Translations under genes and position numbers: made by a program
In this document: piece by piece, positions 1 through 10,604 of the stretch
How the letters are laid out: each line of letters starts with the position of its first letter
How positions within the stretch are numbered: the stretch's first letter is position 1
The notes under the pieces: model-generated
Databases searched by the model: none
What the model saw: the letters and a program-made list of their open reading frames with translations, nothing else
What the model was told of the DNA's origin: nothing
Source: Dactylorhiza incarnata
Lineage: Eukaryota > Streptophyta > Magnoliopsida > Asparagales > Orchidaceae
NCBI GenBank assembly: GCA_033032865.1
Contig: JAWHQI010000074.1
Location: 8,922,501-8,986,500, forward strand
Length of the DNA: 64,000 nucleotides
Direction: 5' to 3'

Positions 1-63
1 GTCTTATAAATTATGTCTCACACTTTTGCTCTGGAATAGCAAAACCTCAAGTATGGGGGTAAT
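1..63 (+). mobile_element. Element G: 3' end of internal region with polypurine tract
   Basis: Non-coding tail of an LTR retrotransposon whose body lies before the window. The purine-rich stretch AAGTATGGGGGTAAT (49-63) directly precedes an LTR-like start TGATAAG. Elements C and D have the same arrangement (AAGTCTGGGGGTG then TGATGAG), so G is probably of the same Athila-like lineage. This is inferred from the PPT/LTR junction alone. Confidence 0.6.
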
Positions 64-229
64 TGATAAGTACTATTTTTATAACTTTTTAATAGAAAAT
101 TTTGTAAATATTTAATGTGAATTTTCCTTTTTATGTCAATTTTAGGTTATAAGTAGTTCTTTTTGTAATTTTGATTCTAACTTAGCTTAATTTCAATAAT
201 TGCAGAATTTTGGGACAAATCAGGAAAAA

Positions 230-695
230 TGGCATGTCACGCCCTAGGTCACGCCCGTGACCAAGGGCGTGTAACCTAAAGATCAGTCCAGAAGGGTGCC
301 GCGCTGTCTGAGCTAGCCCACACCAAGTCACGCCCCAGGCCACGCCCGTAACCCAAAGTCACGCCCGTGACCGGGGGCGTGTAATCTTAGAATCTTCCAC
401 GTAGAGCCGTCATTGAGACGTGGAGCTGGAGTCGAGAAGTCAACTTGAGTCACGCCCGTGACCCACATGTCACGGCCGTGACTTTCCCGCGTGATCTCTG
501 CTTCGCCGCCGCGCCGAATTCCATCCCACGCCGCATTTAATGCAGCCGTCCAAAGTCACGGCCGTGACCCGACATGTCACGCCCATGACATGTCACTTTT
601 CGCTGCGCCGTCTAGAAAGCCACGCCGCTGTCGGATCCGATGTGAATAGTGTAGTCACGCCCTAGGTCACGCCCGTGACCGAGGGCGTGTAATCT
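230..695. repeat. G LTR: GTCACG/CGTGAC inverted-repeat array
   Basis: About ten copies of GTCACGCCCGTGAC or the perfect palindrome GTCACGGCCGTGAC, several followed by a conserved GGGCGTGTAATC. They cluster at 230-275, 328-386, 450-483, 555-596 and 654-695. The array is CpG-dense within AT-rich surroundings and ends about 13 bp before a TATA-like box. The position suggests an upstream activating array; no function is shown. Confidence 0.8.
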
Positions 696-707
696 GAAAT
701 TTTTTCC

Positions 708-714
708 TATAAAT
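708..714 (+). promoter_or_regulatory. G LTR TATA-like box
   Basis: TATAAAT within TTCCTATAAATTC, on the same strand as the element and just downstream of the motif array. This is the expected U3 promoter position. Confidence 0.5.
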
Positions 715-1087
715 TCAGAGGCTCTCCTTGAGTCCAGGGTTCAGAATTTTGGAGTGGGGGAGGTGCTGCTAGAGCTGTTAGTGAAGTTTTTCAATGCTTT
801 CTCATGCTTTTCAATTTCATGTTCTTCCTTTTTAATTCATGTAATGTGCTAGTTCTTAGTTCTATGCAATAGTTAGTTAAAGCTTGTAATCTTTTCCTTC
901 CTAGCTTGTAATCTCTTTAATTAAAGCTTGTAATCGTTTTGGTTTTCAATAAAATTAAGTTCTCTTTCCTTCATGTTCTCTTTTTCCTTAAGCACTCTTT
1001 CTTTCATGCAATAATTTTTCTTTCCTTTTCCCCCTCCACTATGGTTGAGCATTAAGTATTTTTTGTCTTCGTTTAATCCTTTCATTT

Positions 1088-1227
1088 GCAGCCACTTTGT
1101 GCATCTATTGTCAAAGGTTCGGTCTTTCTCCTCTGAGAGAAGCCAATTTGGGCATAGGGCCAAAGGTTAGGTCTGTTTCCAATCTTCCCCTGCCCATACC
1201 CCCAATGATTGGGGACTATATGGGTTC

Positions 1228-1258
<31 letters not shown>
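1088..1258 (+). mobile_element. SINE with (TTG)n tail, probably 5'-shortened
   Basis: About 171 bp ending in a GTT/TTG microsatellite and flanked by a perfect 17-bp direct repeat, GTTTAATCCTTTCATTT, at 1071-1087 and 1259-1275. Long target duplications and a 3' simple-repeat tail are the marks of L1-type, RNA-mediated SINE insertion. GGTTCGGTCT near 1114 resembles an RNA polymerase III B box, but it lies only about 26 bp from the left end, so the A-box region may be missing. The segment before the tail (GGGGACTATATGGGTT) resembles the 3' ends of plant TTG-tailed SINEs as I recall them; I have not checked this against a library. The SINE sits inside the element G LTR and is younger than it. Confidence 0.8.
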
Positions 1259-1263
<5 letters not shown>

Positions 1264-1540
1264 ATCCTTTCATTTAGCTTGCAATTAGTTTTAATTTTAG
1301 TTAAGCAAAAACAAACCAATCAAATTTTCGTCGATAAGATAATGGCGATTTTCCTCGAAGTAGAAGTAATCAACGCGCCCCGTGGAATACGACATTGATA
1401 TTCCTAAATATCCTATACTATAGACGATAAGGTACACTTGCCTTCATCGGATATAGTTTTGGAGAAAATCTCAAATCTTCACTAAATTTCAAAACCGCAA
1501 AATCAATATCACCCATCAATTGGTGAACCAAATTGGCCAA

Positions 1541-1890
1541 ATTGACCAAAGTCAAACTTAGGTCAACATAGCCCAATTCAATCAAAATTGGCTCAATTAC
1601 ACTTTATATGGCTAAATTGACCCCACCACTACATAGAAAACCCTTCAAGAGGTTCAATTGACCAAAAAACCCATCATTTGGTCAATCAATTGACCCAATT
1701 TGACTAAAGTCAAACCTAGCCCAATCTTGGTCAAAACCACACCTTATGGATCAATTAACCCAATCATGAGCTCACCATGACCCAATCAACATTGGGTGGG
1801 GTCATAGGACCCATAACCATCACATGGGGGCATCCACCTCATCAGTTGACCAAGTCAACCCTAGAAGTCAACCATGGTCAACAATTGACC
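1541..1890. promoter_or_regulatory. Cluster of TTGAC/GTCAA (W-box-like) cores
   Basis: I count 15 TTGAC or GTCAA pentamers in about 350 bp, many as TTGACC or GGTCAA, where fewer than one would be expected by chance. TTGAC(C/T) is the WRKY W-box core. There is no ORF. The segment is the left flank of element F and continues at 54845 on the far side of F, so it is part of an older sequence, perhaps an LTR, that F entered. Confidence 0.5.
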
Positions 1891-1910
1891 AAAATTGGAT
1901 ATTTGGATGT

Positions 1911-2523
1911 TGATAGTTTGTTAGGATGTAGTCTTAGTTACCTATAGGTGGGTGAATAGGTCTGTTTTAGTTTTAGGCTTTAACCTAATTTTTTTCTGAT
2001 TTCAGGTTAGTTATATATCAAGCACACAGAAAACACACAATGGTTTATAGAGGTTCCTCAAGACAGGGTGTCTTGAATACTCCTCTTTCCCCCTTCACCT
2101 TTCTAACAATGAGTTAGATAAGGCCAACACCTCCAAACTCAGCTCCAAGAGCAACACAGATCCCTTAGGATCTCTCAGGTTTTCCCAAACCCTACCTCAG
2201 GCTCAACAACCCTACCTCAGGCTCAACAGCCCGACCACAGGCTCAACAGCTCTACCTCCGATCTCACAAAGATCTTACACTCAAGCTGACCTCTCAGCTC
2301 TACTACTATGGCCAAACAGCCCTACACCCTCAGGCAAAGATACCCTACAAACTCAGAACTGTTAAGTTCCTACAGAAGTAATAATAGATGATTATAATCT
2401 GAAGATAAAAGAGTTCAAGCCTTGGTCTTCTGTTGTTAAACAACTGTTGTTGCAGTCTTGAAGCAGGGAGGAATGAAATGGCCTCAACACTGATTCTTCT
2501 GATCCTTTCCTTCAAAAGATGGA
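1911..2523 (-). repeat. Element F 3' LTR, left fragment
   Basis: Matches 53577-54190 of the intact F LTR, from TGATAGTTTGTTA to the B insertion site. B interrupts it and the rest resumes at 27944. The G-run box seen in the partner LTR (AGAG, 13 G, TGAATAG) reads ATAGGTGGGTGAATAG here, so it has decayed. Confidence 0.85.
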
Positions 2524-4164
2524 TGTAACACCCTGCTAGTACAAATAATATAATAGTAGGTCCGGTCGGGACCCCACGCCATACTATACACACTAGCTAC
2601 GCATTATAAGGTGATAAACAGAAAAGAACAACAACTACACGAGTGTATAAAAAGTAAGCGGAAGCATTTGGATTAAACATCATTTAGAATTGTCCACTAT
2701 CCCAGGAATGAAACAAATAGAGTTACGGCCTTAAGGCCTTACATTTAACAAATGTATAGAAACTCAAAACATACATCGGCACGCAGGCCGACAATACATG
2801 AAACGCAGAAAAGAGGCTGGCCTTCGAGGGCCAACACAACAAAAGGGCCACCGCCCGTTATTTCCCGCTAGGCTCACCTGCACCTACAACCAACATCCAA
2901 TAAGAGGTAAACGAGGGTCAGCCATGAGCTGACCACAAACCACGTAACGATCCTACCCCCCGGCCATCTAGCCGGCTCAAGGGCGTGCCACCGCTAACCT
3001 GCAAGCAAGCCGTACATGCAAGATGTAAAAATATAAAGAAAGTGCAAACTACACTACACAAGGTGAGGTTTCAACCACAATCAATCTTCTAGGTTGATCA
3101 TCAAGTAAAAGGGAACCTAGGTATGCGCATGATGTTGGTTGGGTTCACCCGAAGGTTCCCCACAACCGCCTAAGCAACCGCATGAGGCTAACATAACATC
3201 AATTCATCACAACACTCCACCCTAAGGACATAGCCTTAGGTGGGGAAAAAGAGCTTTTGGTTTGTCTAGGTAAGACACCTTCCACGACCTCTCCCATGAT
3301 CACACGGCTTACATGAGGTATGGACCTCTCACCGATCAGAATGGAAACGGGTTCGGTTCAGCTTTGCCTGTGCTCTAACTGTCGCAATCTATCACACGAT
3401 GCGGGTACGGCTTTACCTCGGCACGTAAGGGTTTAGCACATCAAGTGCCCACATAATTAAGCTACACATCTAATCCTTTCACACGGACTTAGACTTCGCA
3501 AATAACAACCAAGAAGGAGGTCCAAGACCACACCTCTTCAAATCTAGTGGCGAAGGTTTGCATTCAACCACCCAAGCAAGGGGCTTTCGTTAGGCTCTCA
3601 AAAGGCACCAAAAACTCAAGTCCCGCAACCTAATAGAAGATCCCACAAAGACATTCTTCGGCATGCATTCTAGGGTTAACCTAAATGCAACGTCGCAATC
3701 CAAGCATCACCGATCCGGGATCACGGCCACGAATAGGCTTCACACAAAATGCCTAAATCCGCACGACTACCGGATTTCTAAATGCAATATGCCGGGGACG
3801 GACACAATCGACCCGGAGTTCCGAAGAAATGGAGGAAATCCTACACTTCACCCAGTTGGTGAAAGGGATTCCTCATGCAAGCATAGAAAAAAAGGATGAG
3901 AGGACAAAACACGTCCTAAGACCGGGAGGAAGGATCGTTACCCTTGGAGCTTTCTTCTTCGCCATAGATCTGAGAATTCACTCGGATAGAAAGTTTCGCA
4001 ACGACCTACACTTTCCAGATCTGAAAATAGCTCGCGAATCGGAGCTCCGAAGCTCCGACAATGGCAGAAGATGACTCCTTATTCTTCCTCGCTGATCGTT
4101 GTTTTTCTCTCGGCTTCCGTCTTTCGCACTTTCAGAGATAAAGTTTTAGGCGTTAAAGAGGATC

Positions 4165-4170
4165 TATATA
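4165..4170 (-). promoter_or_regulatory. B LTR TATA-like box
   Basis: On the minus strand the sequence reads GAGTATATAGATCC. It lies about 115 bp downstream, in element sense, of the end of the TTCGACGAA array. The other LTR has the same box near 27236-27242. Confidence 0.4.
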
Positions 4171-4284
4171 CTCCTCTGTACGAACGCTAAGATACGCCAG
4201 AAAAAAATCCCAACGCTTGGATTTAAAGCCCTGGATCGAACGGCCGCAAAAACAGAGTCACGGGTCTGTTATTTCACAAATCGC

Positions 4285-4850
4285 TGAACAGATACTGCGT
4301 TCGACGAATCCTTTCAAGCTGCGCTCGACGAACAGCTTTGATTCTGCGTTCGACGAATTTCAGTAAAGCTGTGCTCGACGAAGGTTATAAAGCTGTGTTC
4401 GATGAACAACTAATATACCTGCGTTCGACGAACGGCTAACAAACTTGCGTTCGACGAACGACTGCCTGCGTTCGACGAACGACGGGCTGCGTTCGACGAA
4501 CGGATGCTAAGCCTGTGTTCGACGAACGGCTGCATGCGTTCGATGAACGGCGGGCTGCGTTCGACGAACGGCTGCTAAGCCTACGTTCGACGAATGCTAA
4601 GGCAGATTCGGCTATATACAATAGACGAATTCGGCTATACCCATTAGACGAATTCGGCTATAACCTTAGACTATTCGGCTATATACATTAGACGAATTCG
4701 GCTATACCCATTAGACGAATTCGTCTATACCCATTAGACGAATTCGGTTATAACCTTAGACTAATCGGCTATATATATTAGACGAATTCGGCTATACCCA
4801 TTAGACGAATTCGGTTATAACCTTAGACTAATTCATAGAAATAGACGGAT
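4285..4850. repeat. B LTR tandem arrays (TTCGACGAA units, then 24-bp GAATTCGGCTATA units)
   Basis: Two adjacent arrays. From 4285 to about 4600 the core TTCGACGAA (TTCG-A-CGAA inverted repeat) recurs roughly every 20-30 bp. From about 4610 to 4850 a unit of about 24 bp (ATTAGACGAATTCGGCTATA plus a few bases) is repeated about ten times. The partner array at 27365-27890 has one 24-bp-type unit fewer, which accounts for most of the LTR length difference. Confidence 0.85.
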
Positions 4851-4890
4851 TTCGGCTAGCTCGCAGCACAAGAAGTTTTGGGGTGTTACA

Positions 4891-4910
4891 ACACCACCTC
4901 CCTTAAAAGA
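4891..4910 (-). promoter_or_regulatory. Element B polypurine tract
   Basis: On the minus strand AAGGGAGGTGGTGT lies against the 3' LTR start TGTAACACC. It would prime plus-strand DNA synthesis. Confidence 0.7.
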
Positions 4911-4948
4911 ATTTCGTCCCGAAATTACGAAAATAATAGCAACAGAAT

Positions 4949-5320
4949 TTAAATTATACCTGAGAGAAAAAGCTCGGGATACTCCGCAAGCATTGTTTGC
5001 TCTCTTTCCCAAGAGAGTTCCTCTCTTCCGCAATTATTCCAACGGACCTTGACCATTCGAATGGATTTGTTCCGCAACTGCTTTACTTCTGTATCTTCGA
5101 TGCGAATGGGCCTGACTTCCATCATTAGCCCACCATCTACCGACACTTCGTTGACCGCAACTACAAAACTAGGCTCTTTGACAGCCTTCCGCAACACAAA
5201 GATATGAAATACATCATGCAGCCCGCTCAGCTCCGAAGATAGAGCAAGCCGGTAGGCAGCTTCACCAATGCGCTCCAAGATCTTGAACGGTCCTAAGTAC
5301 CTCGGACATAGCTTTTTCAA
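4949..5320 (-). pseudogene. Element B: integrase C-terminus and chromodomain-like end of pol
   Basis: A 123-codon segment that continues the integrase in another frame. It opens with the conserved integrase C-terminal element LCPRYLGPFKI (about residues 4-14) and RLALSSELSGLHDVFH. It ends with a chromodomain-like fold: VKVRWNNCGREELSWERE, then MLAEYPELF. In chromoviruses this tail is thought to guide integration to particular chromatin. Stops around 5321-5323 separate it from the rest of integrase. The domain lacks some of the aromatic residues of a canonical chromodomain, as is usual in the Tekay/Del type. Confidence 0.8.
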
Positions 5321-5323
5321 GCG

Positions 5324-6258
5324 TCAGATCCTCGATACTCCTTTAAACGGTTTGATCTTCAAGTAAACCCAATCACCAATGACGAACTCGACGTTCTGGT
5401 GATTTGCATTGTAGTACTTTGTCTGCCTATCCTGGGCAATGAGCAACTGCTCTCGGATTGCCCGGATTGATGTATTTGCTTCATCCACATCCTTGCATTT
5501 CAACAACTTCGTGTCGCCCGTTTCAGCCCAAGCCAACGGTGTACGACATTTTCTACCATAAAGAGCCTCGAAAGGTGCCATCTTTATACTAGATTGGTAG
5601 CTGTTGTTGTAGGAAAACTCAATCATATATAGATGATCTTCCCATTTCTTTCCGAAGTCCAGGGCGCACATCCTTAGCATGTCTTCCATCGTCCTATTGG
5701 TCCTTTCGGTCTGTCCATCCATTTGCGGGTGGAAGGCCGTGCTAAATTTTAGCTTGGTACCCAATAATTGATGAATCGGCCTCCAATCATTTGATGTGAA
5801 CCACCCATCACGATCGCTCATGATACTATGGGGAATCCCGTGCAATCGTACGATATTATCAACGTATAACTTTGCTAGCTTTTCCACGGAGTCGTCTTTC
5901 CAGTTCGAAATAAAGTGCAAAACTTTCGTCAATGATCTACGATCACCCAGATGGCGTCGTTTCCATGTTGCGATTTCGGCAATCCGTGCACGAAATCCAT
6001 CGAAATATCGTCAAACTTCCATTCCGGGATCGGTAAAGACTTTAGAAACCCACCAGGTCTTTGACATTCAACCTTCACCAACGCGCAAGTGTGACACTTG
6101 GCCACGTAGAGTGCAATGTCTTTCTTCATTCCTGGCCACCAAAAGAGTTTCTTCATATCCATGCACATCTTTGTGCTCCCAGGGTGGATCGAGTACTTGG
6201 TATAGTGAGCCTTGTACATCATTTCTGCCCGCAATGTACCAACATTTGGGACGCACAA
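5324..6258 (-). pseudogene. Element B: integrase (zinc-binding N-domain and catalytic core)
   Basis: Two overlapping reading frames (6258-5929 and 5932-5324) together cover an integrase, which cuts and joins element DNA into the chromosome. The first holds the HHCC zinc domain (HYTKYSIHPG, then CHTCALVK) and the first catalytic Asp in MDFVHGLPKS. The second holds the second Asp in SDRDGWF and, 35 residues on, the Glu in GQTERTNR, so the DD35E triad is present. A frameshift near 5930 breaks the protein. The segment following SYQSSIKMAPFEALYGRKC is typical of gypsy integrases. Confidence 0.88.
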
Positions 6259-7073
6259 TCTGATATAAGATCATCTTCGAAGGAGAAATCAGCGTTTGAC
6301 CCATCCACGGTCTCCGCTTTATATCGCTTCATGCTCGAATCCAGCTCCAAAGCCTGTCGAAATCGGTCGGCCAGGTCGTATTGAACCTCCGTCCAGTTCA
6401 AACATGCTGAAGGAGACGCTCTTCTATCGACACAAATGATCACCAAGGCTTCTAGCTCCCGGATTAGACGCTCATCATGCATCAAAATCCCGTTTGCTTG
6501 TGCAGGAGCCCGACGACTCAACGCGTCCGCAACCACATTTCCTTTCCCAGGAGTGTATCGAATATCGAAGGTGTAGTCCCCAAGGAACTCCATCCACCTC
6601 CTTTGCAGCATATTCAACTCCTTCTGATCAAGCAGGTATTTGAGGCTTTTGTGGTCCGTAAAGATGTCGATCTTCACGCCATACAAGTAGTGCCTCCAAA
6701 GTTTAAGAGCAAATACCACGGCCGCTAGCTCCAAATCATGGACCGGGTAGTTCCTCTCATGTACCTTCAACTGACGGGAGCCATAGGCAATTACATTTCC
6801 GAACTGCACTAGAACGCAACCTAAGCCACTCCCCGAGGAGTCGCTATATATTTCGTAGCCTTCTGTCCCACATGGCGAGCATAGAATGGGCGTTGTGGTC
6901 AGACAGCTCTTCAGCTCCTCAAAAGCTCGTGCGCACTCGGGCAACCAAATGAACTTATGATCTTTCCTGGTCAGTTTAGTGAGAGGAAGTGCAATCCTCG
7001 AGAAGTTTTCCACAAAGTGCCTATAATAGCCGGCAAGTCCTAAGAATCGTTGGACCTCCGCTACATTTTTCAA
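6219..7073 (-). pseudogene. Element B: RT thumb/connection and RNase H
   Basis: A 284-codon segment beginning at the conserved RT element [15 protein letters not shown]. It runs through a gypsy RNase H ([13 protein letters not shown], then [28 protein letters not shown] and [10 protein letters not shown]). RNase H removes the RNA of the RNA/DNA hybrid; the expected acidic residues (SD, E in HDLELA, TD, AD) can be seen. The start is not a true initiation site: the frame is cut off from RT upstream by stops and an indel at about 7080-7254. Downstream it overlaps the integrase frame by 40 bp, a further frameshift. Confidence 0.85.
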
Positions 7074-7254
7074 CTCAGGCCATGCTTGGATTGCTTCTAT
7101 CTTCGAAGGATCGACTGCGATTCCTTCTCCACTAACAACATGACCAAGGAATGCTACTGAAGATAGCCAAAACTCGCACTTGGAGAACTTGGCATATAGC
7201 TGATTTCAAGGTGCTCAAAACTGCGCGCAGATGCTCAGCATGCTCCTCTTCCGA

Positions 7255-7884
7255 CTAAGAGTATACCAAAATGTCGTCGATGAAGATGATCACAAATTGA
7301 TCCAAATACTCTCGGAACATTCTATTCATTAAGTCCATGAATATCGACGGTGCATTAGACAGGCCGAACGGCATAACCGTGAACTCATAGTGCCCAAAGC
7401 GGGTACTGAACGTTGTCTTTGGAATGTCACACTCCCGAATACGAAGTTGATAGTAGCCGGACCTTAAGTCTAGCTTAGAGTATACCGTCGACCCAACCAG
7501 TTGGTCGAATAAGTCGTCGATTCTCGGAATCGGATAACGGTTCTTCTTGGTCAGCTTATTTAGCTCTCGATAATCAATACATAGACGCAAGCTCCCGCCC
7601 TTCTTTTTCACAAAGAGGACCGGTGCACTCCAAGGTGAAGAACTTGGACGTACATAGCCTTGCTCTAGTAGCTCTTGCAACTGAACCTTCAGCTCTGCCA
7701 ATTCCTTTGGCGCTATTCGGTACGGTGAGCGTGCTACAGGCTTGGCACCTGGCACCAGCTCAATACAGAAATCAATCTCTCGCTGAGGCGGAGCCCCAGG
7801 GAGTTCGTTAGGAAACACATCGGCATACTCCTCTACAACTGGTACATCACTTAAACTACGCTTTGGCTTCGAAGCCTTCAACAA
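7255..7884 (-). pseudogene. Element B: reverse transcriptase (fingers and palm)
   Basis: 209 codons of Ty3/gypsy RT. Visible motifs are [56 protein letters not shown] with the first catalytic Asp, [20 protein letters not shown], and the active-site box FIDDILVYS at the very end. The frame then meets a stop, and the conserved EEEHAEHLRAVL continues in frame only briefly before further stops. The segment overlaps the protease frame by 7 bp, so gag-pol has been shifted here. All motif residues needed for polymerase activity are present, but the protein is truncated. Confidence 0.9.
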
Positions 7885-8336
7885 AGTGAAAAAAACTCCG
7901 CGCCCTTTCTCACCGCCTTAACCACCTGGAGAGCAGACATCAGCGTCTTGCTCGCTCCTCGCATACCCGCGAATGTGGTTTTGTCTCCGGTGTTCTTTCT
8001 CAGAGTGATCTCCTTTGAATTACAATCAATGCATGCTCGCTGCTCCGAGAGCCAGTCCATGCCGAAGATCATGTCAAATTCAGCTAGCGGTAATAACGAT
8101 GCTTCCAAGTCAAAGTCTTGATTTCCAATCCGCACCTTCACACGACTCTTCCTATCCGCACCCATGTAAGATCCATTGGGTAGCACTACTTCCAATCTAT
8201 CCTCTACTAAGGTAGACGGCACTCCGATTCGCACCACGAAATCCTCAGACAGAAAAGAGTGTGATGCACCCGTATCAAATAGAGCTCTCGCCGGATAATT
8301 GAAAATTAGGACGAAACCTAATTGCACACAAATCAA
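7878..8336 (-). pseudogene. Element B: aspartic protease
   Basis: 152 codons containing the retropepsin active-site motif ALFDTGASHSFLS (about residues 17-30) and the flap/second-half signature DMIFGMDWLSEQRACIDC. The protease would cleave the gag-pol polyprotein. It ends in a stop inside the linker to RT, where the RT frame begins with a 7-bp overlap. Confidence 0.88.
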
Positions 8337-8387
8337 ACATAAAGTCGAACAACACTATCAATCATAAATAGCTGTAAAAGCTAACTT

Positions 8388-9617
8388 CTAAACCATACCT
8401 GTGACGACATCAGTTTGTCGTATGGCTTCTTGCTGGCCAAGCGAGTAAACTCTCGGCTGGGTCGGAATGTGCTGGGAAGCAGCAGACTTCGCAGCTTTGC
8501 CCTTTTCCACATGACCCGCCGCACGAGCATAGTCCATCGCTCGGTTCTCTGGCCTCGGGGGACCACTGCGACACACGCGTGCTTTGTGTCCCACCTTTCC
8601 GCAAGTGAAATATGTAATTGGACCATGTGCAGTCGTAGCTCCCGACATATTTGAGCGAGTTGGTTCCGTAGACTTGAACTTCCTTTTGTTCCTCCTGAAC
8701 TCAGATTTGGATTGAGAGGTCGGCGCATGAAATTCAGGTTTCTTTGCCATGCCCTTTGCTTGCACTCTCTTCATGTCCAACTCCAGAGATCTGGCGCGTT
8801 TCACCATCACATGGAAGCCAAACATCATTGGGCCTGCAAGGAGCAGCCTCAACTCATCCCGAAGACCTTCATAAAACTTGTTCGTCTTCATTTCCTCATC
8901 TTCCACCAAAAACCCCGCATAGCGGCCCAATCTAGTGAACTCGTGCAAGTACTCGTCCACCGAGCTATCGCCTTGAGTTAACTTCAAAAACTGGTTCTGC
9001 AACGCAATGCGTTGGGCAGAGGGAATATATCTCTGAAGAAACGACTTTGAGAACTCCGCCAAAGAGATCTCGGTAATATCCTTACCTTCAAACCTATGCG
9101 CTTCCTGTTCGGCCCACCTAAGCTCTGCTTCTCCGTTAAGGAGAAAGGTGGCTAGGGTGACCATCATAGCTTCTTCCGTTGCTGCCGCCCTTAGAGTTTT
9201 TCTAACTATTGACAACCAGTCCTCCGCCTCCGTTGGGGATCCAGTCCCCAAAAAGGTTGGAGGATGGAAACTTAGAAAGTGTTGAAGTTGTTGATCACGC
9301 GCTCGCACAACAGCTACTTTCTCAACTCAACGTTCCACCCTTGGCTCCACCGCAGGTTCCACTGCAGCCATTGGTACAAGGATCTCCACCCTCAGTTCCA
9401 CTGCAGGTTCCACTACGGCAGCTGCCACCGGTGCCACATCCGGAGTAGGCATAGCAGGCTGTGCAAGCCTTTGAGGTTGAGTGTTGATCATTGATAAGAC
9501 CGCTTCAGCGATTAACCTGATCATCTCAGCGGGAGGAGTGGTCGCTGGCACCTCAGCTGACGCACTACTTTCAATGGTGTTACGGGGTTGAGACTGCCCC
9601 GCAACACTCCTAGTCAC
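8388..9617 (-). pseudogene. Element B: gag (capsid and zinc knuckle) with an in-frame stop
   Basis: 410 codons in one frame interrupted by a TGA at about 9327. The N-terminal 96 codons are Pro/Ala/Val-rich. The rest contains a Retrotrans_gag capsid core (FLGTGSPTEAEDWL, then FLLNGEAELRWAEQE, EFSKSFLQRYIP, VDEYLHEFTRLGRYAG). Near the C-terminus is one zinc knuckle, YFTCGKVGHKARVC, in which the first Cys is replaced by Tyr, so metal binding is doubtful. Gag forms the particle and packages RNA. The next frame downstream is the protease. Confidence 0.87.
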
Positions 9618-9841
9618 CTATAATCGTGCAATACACAATTTAGTGACCGAAAACATAGCAAACAACAATCATGGAACGCTCAGGTTCTGCAAACAAGAAT
9701 GTTTTTCCTTTCCTAAGTGGACATTCTTATTAGTTTATTGTCGTTTTAGGTGAATGCACATCTCGTACACACCACGCCTTAAAAGGAATTCATCCCGAAT
9801 TCGCTAAACTACAGATCGACGCCCTAAGTCTGATACCAAAT
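9618..9841 (-). other. Element B 5' leader with primer-binding site
   Basis: About 220 bp between the 5' LTR and gag without coding. The PBS lies at 9825-9838: on the minus strand TGGTATCAGACTTAG begins 3 bp after the LTR end. TGGTATC matches the 3' end of initiator-Met tRNA, the usual chromovirus primer. Confidence 0.75.
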
Positions 9842-10059
9842 TGTAACACCCTGCCAGTACAAATAATATAACAGTAGGTCCGGTCGGGACCCCAGGCCAT
9901 ACTATACACACTAGCTAGGCATTATAAGGTGATAAATAGAAAAGAACAACAACTACATGAGAGTATAAAAAGTAAGCGGAAGCATTTGGATTAAACGTCA
10001 CTTAGAATTGTCCACTATCCCAGGAATAAAACAAATAGAGTTACGACCTTAAGGCCTTA
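9842..10059 (-). repeat. Element B 5' LTR, fragment 1
   Basis: Matches 2524-2741 of the intact B LTR, ending at the A insertion site. The last five bases, CCTTA, are the A target duplication. Confidence 0.92.
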
Positions 10060-10140
10060 TGTTGGGGAAATGATTTATCTTAACCCCTAGAATTGAGTAG
10101 AACATAAATTCTAAGTATGAAAAAATTGGGCTAAGTAAAT

Positions 10141-10321
10141 ATGCGTCAAATAGTATTCGACGCAACGTCGAAATATAGTCGATGTTTCTCTCAGGAAGAG
10201 TCGAAGTAACTCTTAGAAGAAGTCGACGCATCTTAGTCGACGCACCTTCCTTATTTTCCTCTCGACGTCCAGCCAGGATGAAATCGACGTTTACGTCGAA
10301 TAGTAATCGACGCACGTCGAT
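10141..10321. repeat. A LTR motif array: GTCGA-N7-TCGAC
   Basis: Inverted half-sites GTCGA and TCGAC with a constant 7-bp spacer, for example GTCAAATAGTATTCGAC and GTCGAATAGTAATCGAC, often extended to TGCGTCGA...TCGACGCA. Single half-sites are scattered between. The same array is in the 3' LTR (18500-18680), the solo LTR (60761-60996), the end of gag (12375-12585) and the region after pol (16083-16320). Confidence 0.85.
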
Positions 10322-10597
10322 ATCTATAAGTAATTCAAAAACACGCCACATCTCTTTCCTTCTTTATGTAGATATGATTTTTATGGAATAATATTATTCT
10401 TTTATAGCCGTTCTAAATTAGCCTTTCCTTCTATTTGATTCTTGGCTTATTTGATTCAGATTATTATGGATATTATTTGAAATCAGAATGAATTCTTTTC
10501 CTTCTACAGAAATATTAATTATGGAAACTCTTACCTCTTTCTAATTCTTTGTCAGTTAATTGATTATTCTCCTTTAGCATTATATTTCAAACAGAGC

Positions 10598-10604
10598 TAT
10601 AAAT
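10598..10604 (+). promoter_or_regulatory. A LTR TATA-like box
   Basis: TATAAAT within GAGCTATAAATCAG, about 275 bp downstream of the motif array. It is conserved in the 3' LTR and in the solo LTR. A second candidate, CTATAAG at about 10330, lies right at the array's end. Confidence 0.4.

Larger units (their letters stand above)
64..1518 (+). repeat. Element G: 3' LTR (Athila-like Ty3/gypsy)
   Basis: The LTR starts TGATAAG after a polypurine tract. It contains a dense GTCACG...CGTGAC array (230-695), a TATA-like box at 708-714 and, near the end, a segment like the ends of the C and D LTRs (GGTACACTTGCC at about 1430). The right end is set at ACCCATCA by analogy with the GCATCA ends of C and D. 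It is uncertain by some tens of bases because the partner LTR is outside the window. A SINE (1088-1258) is inserted in it; without the SINE and its duplicated target the LTR is about 1.27 kb. Confidence 0.55.
2524..4890 (-). repeat. Element B 3' LTR (uninterrupted)
   Basis: Full-length LTR, TGTAACACC...GGTGTTACA. It is repeated in pieces at 9842-10059, 19700-20552 and 26670-27938. It carries the uninterrupted versions of the A target (CCTTACATTTAAC, about 2738) and the C target (TCGTTAGGCTC, about 3587). In it lie a TTCGACGAA array and a 24-bp tandem repeat (4285-4850). Small ORFs at 3663-4074 are not conserved genes. Confidence 0.93.

Noticed and set aside
1088..1258. tRNA gene
   Set aside because: A B-box-like GGTTCGG is present but no cloverleaf, anticodon arm or acceptor stem can be formed; the TTG tail and target duplication show a SINE.
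4285..4850. CRISPR-like regularly spaced repeats
   Set aside because: Direct tandem units without unique spacers of constant length, in a plant LTR; no cas genes.
5796..6384. Plus-strand ORFs of 107-155 codons opposite the B integrase
   Set aside because: They lie antisense to recognisable integrase and RNase H and have no motif of their own.
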